A stretch of DNA of 64,000 bases, from the NCBI RefSeq assembly GCF_947623445.1, contig NC_135248.1, positions 620,001 through 684,000 on the forward strand, read 5' to 3'. The position numbers and the translations under genes were made by a program. Below the pieces are notes generated by a model that ran no database searches, was not told where the DNA came from, and worked only from the letters and a program-made list of their open reading frames with translations. Of this stretch, positions 62,538-64,000 are shown one piece after another (within the stretch, counting starts at the first letter, position 1; every line of letters starts with the position of its first letter). The DNA comes from Clavelina lepadiformis. Taxonomy: Eukaryota > Chordata > Ascidiacea > Aplousobranchia > Clavelinidae.

Positions 62538-64000
62538 AAACCAACTTATTACGGGAAAATTATAGAATTACACAAATCTTTCAAAAACAGCGAACTGATT
62601 TAACGATCTTTTACATTGAATCTAGATGAGGCAAGGTCACCAAGTAACTGGAATTCCCAATTCACATTTCTTAATTTTTCCTCTGTGAAAACAGATCAAC
62701 TCATTTAGCATTGTGCTCCAGAAATACAAAGACCTCAGTGAATAAGTAAAGGATAATACGTAAGACAAGAGAATGCAATTTCACAAAAAATAGCTGAAAG
62801 TAGGCTGTGGTGCATATTGTGAGAAATCCACATTCGTTTTGTCACAATTTATGTTCCTAACTGTGCCTGCACTAATGCGTGGGAGAATGAATAACTCATG
62901 TTTCTATGCTGCCAGACTGTTGTGGCATTTCTCTCACCGTGTGATGTATTTCGTCCGGCCGTGGGCGAAACGCTGGGTTGCCAATAAAAGTTTCTTATTT
63001 TATAATAAAATGACTTTAACAACAATCGCATATCTGTGTAAAGTTATATGATAGGCCTAGGCCTACTAAAAATAAAGTAATTTTGGCGCATTACAATGCA
63101 TTGTTTTAATGGCCAAAATTACTGCATTAACATAATTCTCTGAAGTCGTAGAGTGTTTTGTTGAATATACAGAAATGTGCAAGAATTCTCATGATTGTGT
63201 GAGACATCCCTGAACTATTGATTCGCACAGTTTGTTCGAACTCAGAAGCCAGCCCAGGCGTAACAAAATAAACCTGTCTCGTCAAAACACAGCCTTCCTG
63301 GACTGCTGTATCAGACCATAAACTAGTGTAAAATAGTTGTCTGTGATGTGAGCTACCAAAATCTAAGGTGCGAACACGCATCTTTGTGCAGAGGTTAGTT
63401 TTTGAAGACCTGAAGTTTACGCATGGGGTTCTGGAGCGTTTGTTACTCTGTCCGCTAGGAGGCGGTACTGCGGTAAGACAGCACTTCGATTTTTAGAAAA
63501 AAAGATTCAATTGCGTCACGCGTCATGCTTGTTTCATTTATCGCGGTTCGTTTAATGGCAATATGATAGTCGTCGTTTGGACAAGAAGGCACACTGGATT
63601 TCTTCACAAAGAAAGATATTGTAAGCTCCATGTTCCGCTGCCCAAATATGGAAGTTTAATAATAAGAACGTTTTGTTTTTTCAGCTCTTGTTGAGTTGGT
63701 TTCGTCAGATTTGCGTTTTCCTTTCGAAGACGTTTTTCTAGTTTAAAAGGACAGTCAGTGAAAGGAGGATAGAGTCAGAACTGCAAATATTTTACACGCA
63801 TTTGACCTTTGATATTACGATTGATTTTTAGTTTTGTTTTTTTGAATTTCGTTATAAAATATTTTTATCATTTTTCACAATACAAAAGTGGTAACAAGTT
63901 ATGGCGGGAAATTCAAAGTGTCCATAAACATATTACACAGGAATCAGGATAGGACGATAGCTAAAATTCTTGGTTATCGTCTTATAGGCGCTAATACTGA
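62538..64000. other. Caspase-2 upstream region to window end
   Basis: The first part should contain the caspase-2 promoter. Frames at 62839-63051 and 63127-63381 have no family features. A TAGGCCTAGGCCTA cluster lies at 63053. Nothing else is recognised up to the end of the window. Confidence 0.45.

Overview
The window is AT-rich nuclear DNA from an animal. The recognisable genes are RHEB, WDR82, TMEM115, CYB561D2, SKP1, UBE2D and a CARD-bearing caspase-2, which points to a deuterostome. Dense genes, several introns of only about 59-67 bases, and dispersed hAT-type miniature elements fit a tunicate (ascidian, Ciona-like) best. The species is inferred, not proven. All exon models were assembled by eye from open frames, GT/AG splice sites and phase agreement.

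Layout. 0-8.8 kb holds a small TPR protein behind a TATA box, then mostly non-coding DNA with a 37-base minisatellite, a tRNA-like SINE fragment and an intact-looking hAT MITE. 8.9-13.2 kb holds TMEM115 (+) and CYB561D2 (-), tail to tail, the arrangement found on human 3p21.3. 14.1-17.5 kb is WDR82 (-). 18.5-27.6 kb is a large inverted repeat (arms about 4 kb, spacer about 0.93 kb); each arm carries a complete seven-exon Rheb-like gene, head to head. 29.2-32.2 kb is a third, conventional Rheb (-). 35.0-38.6 kb is a divergent seven-transmembrane receptor candidate (-). 42.3-45.3 kb holds two unrecognised single-pass membrane proteins (+). 46.2-48.0 kb is SKP1 (-). 51.4-54.8 kb is a tandem pair of UBE2D ubiquitin-conjugating enzymes (+). 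56.2-62.5 kb is caspase-2 (-), with hAT-like elements in its introns.

Several genes belong to known pathways: Rheb is the GTPase activator of mTORC1, SKP1 and UBE2D belong to the ubiquitin system, and WDR82 belongs to chromatin/transcription complexes. Their proximity is not evidence of an operon. The most unusual signals are the Rheb palindrome, whose two copies share an altered effector loop and show nearly as many amino-acid changes as neutral drift would give; the mosaic similarity of the three Rheb genes; a gene-conversion-like tract covering an intron of the UBE2D pair; the QCCRG active site of the caspase; and strong local enrichment of the palindrome TGACGTCA.
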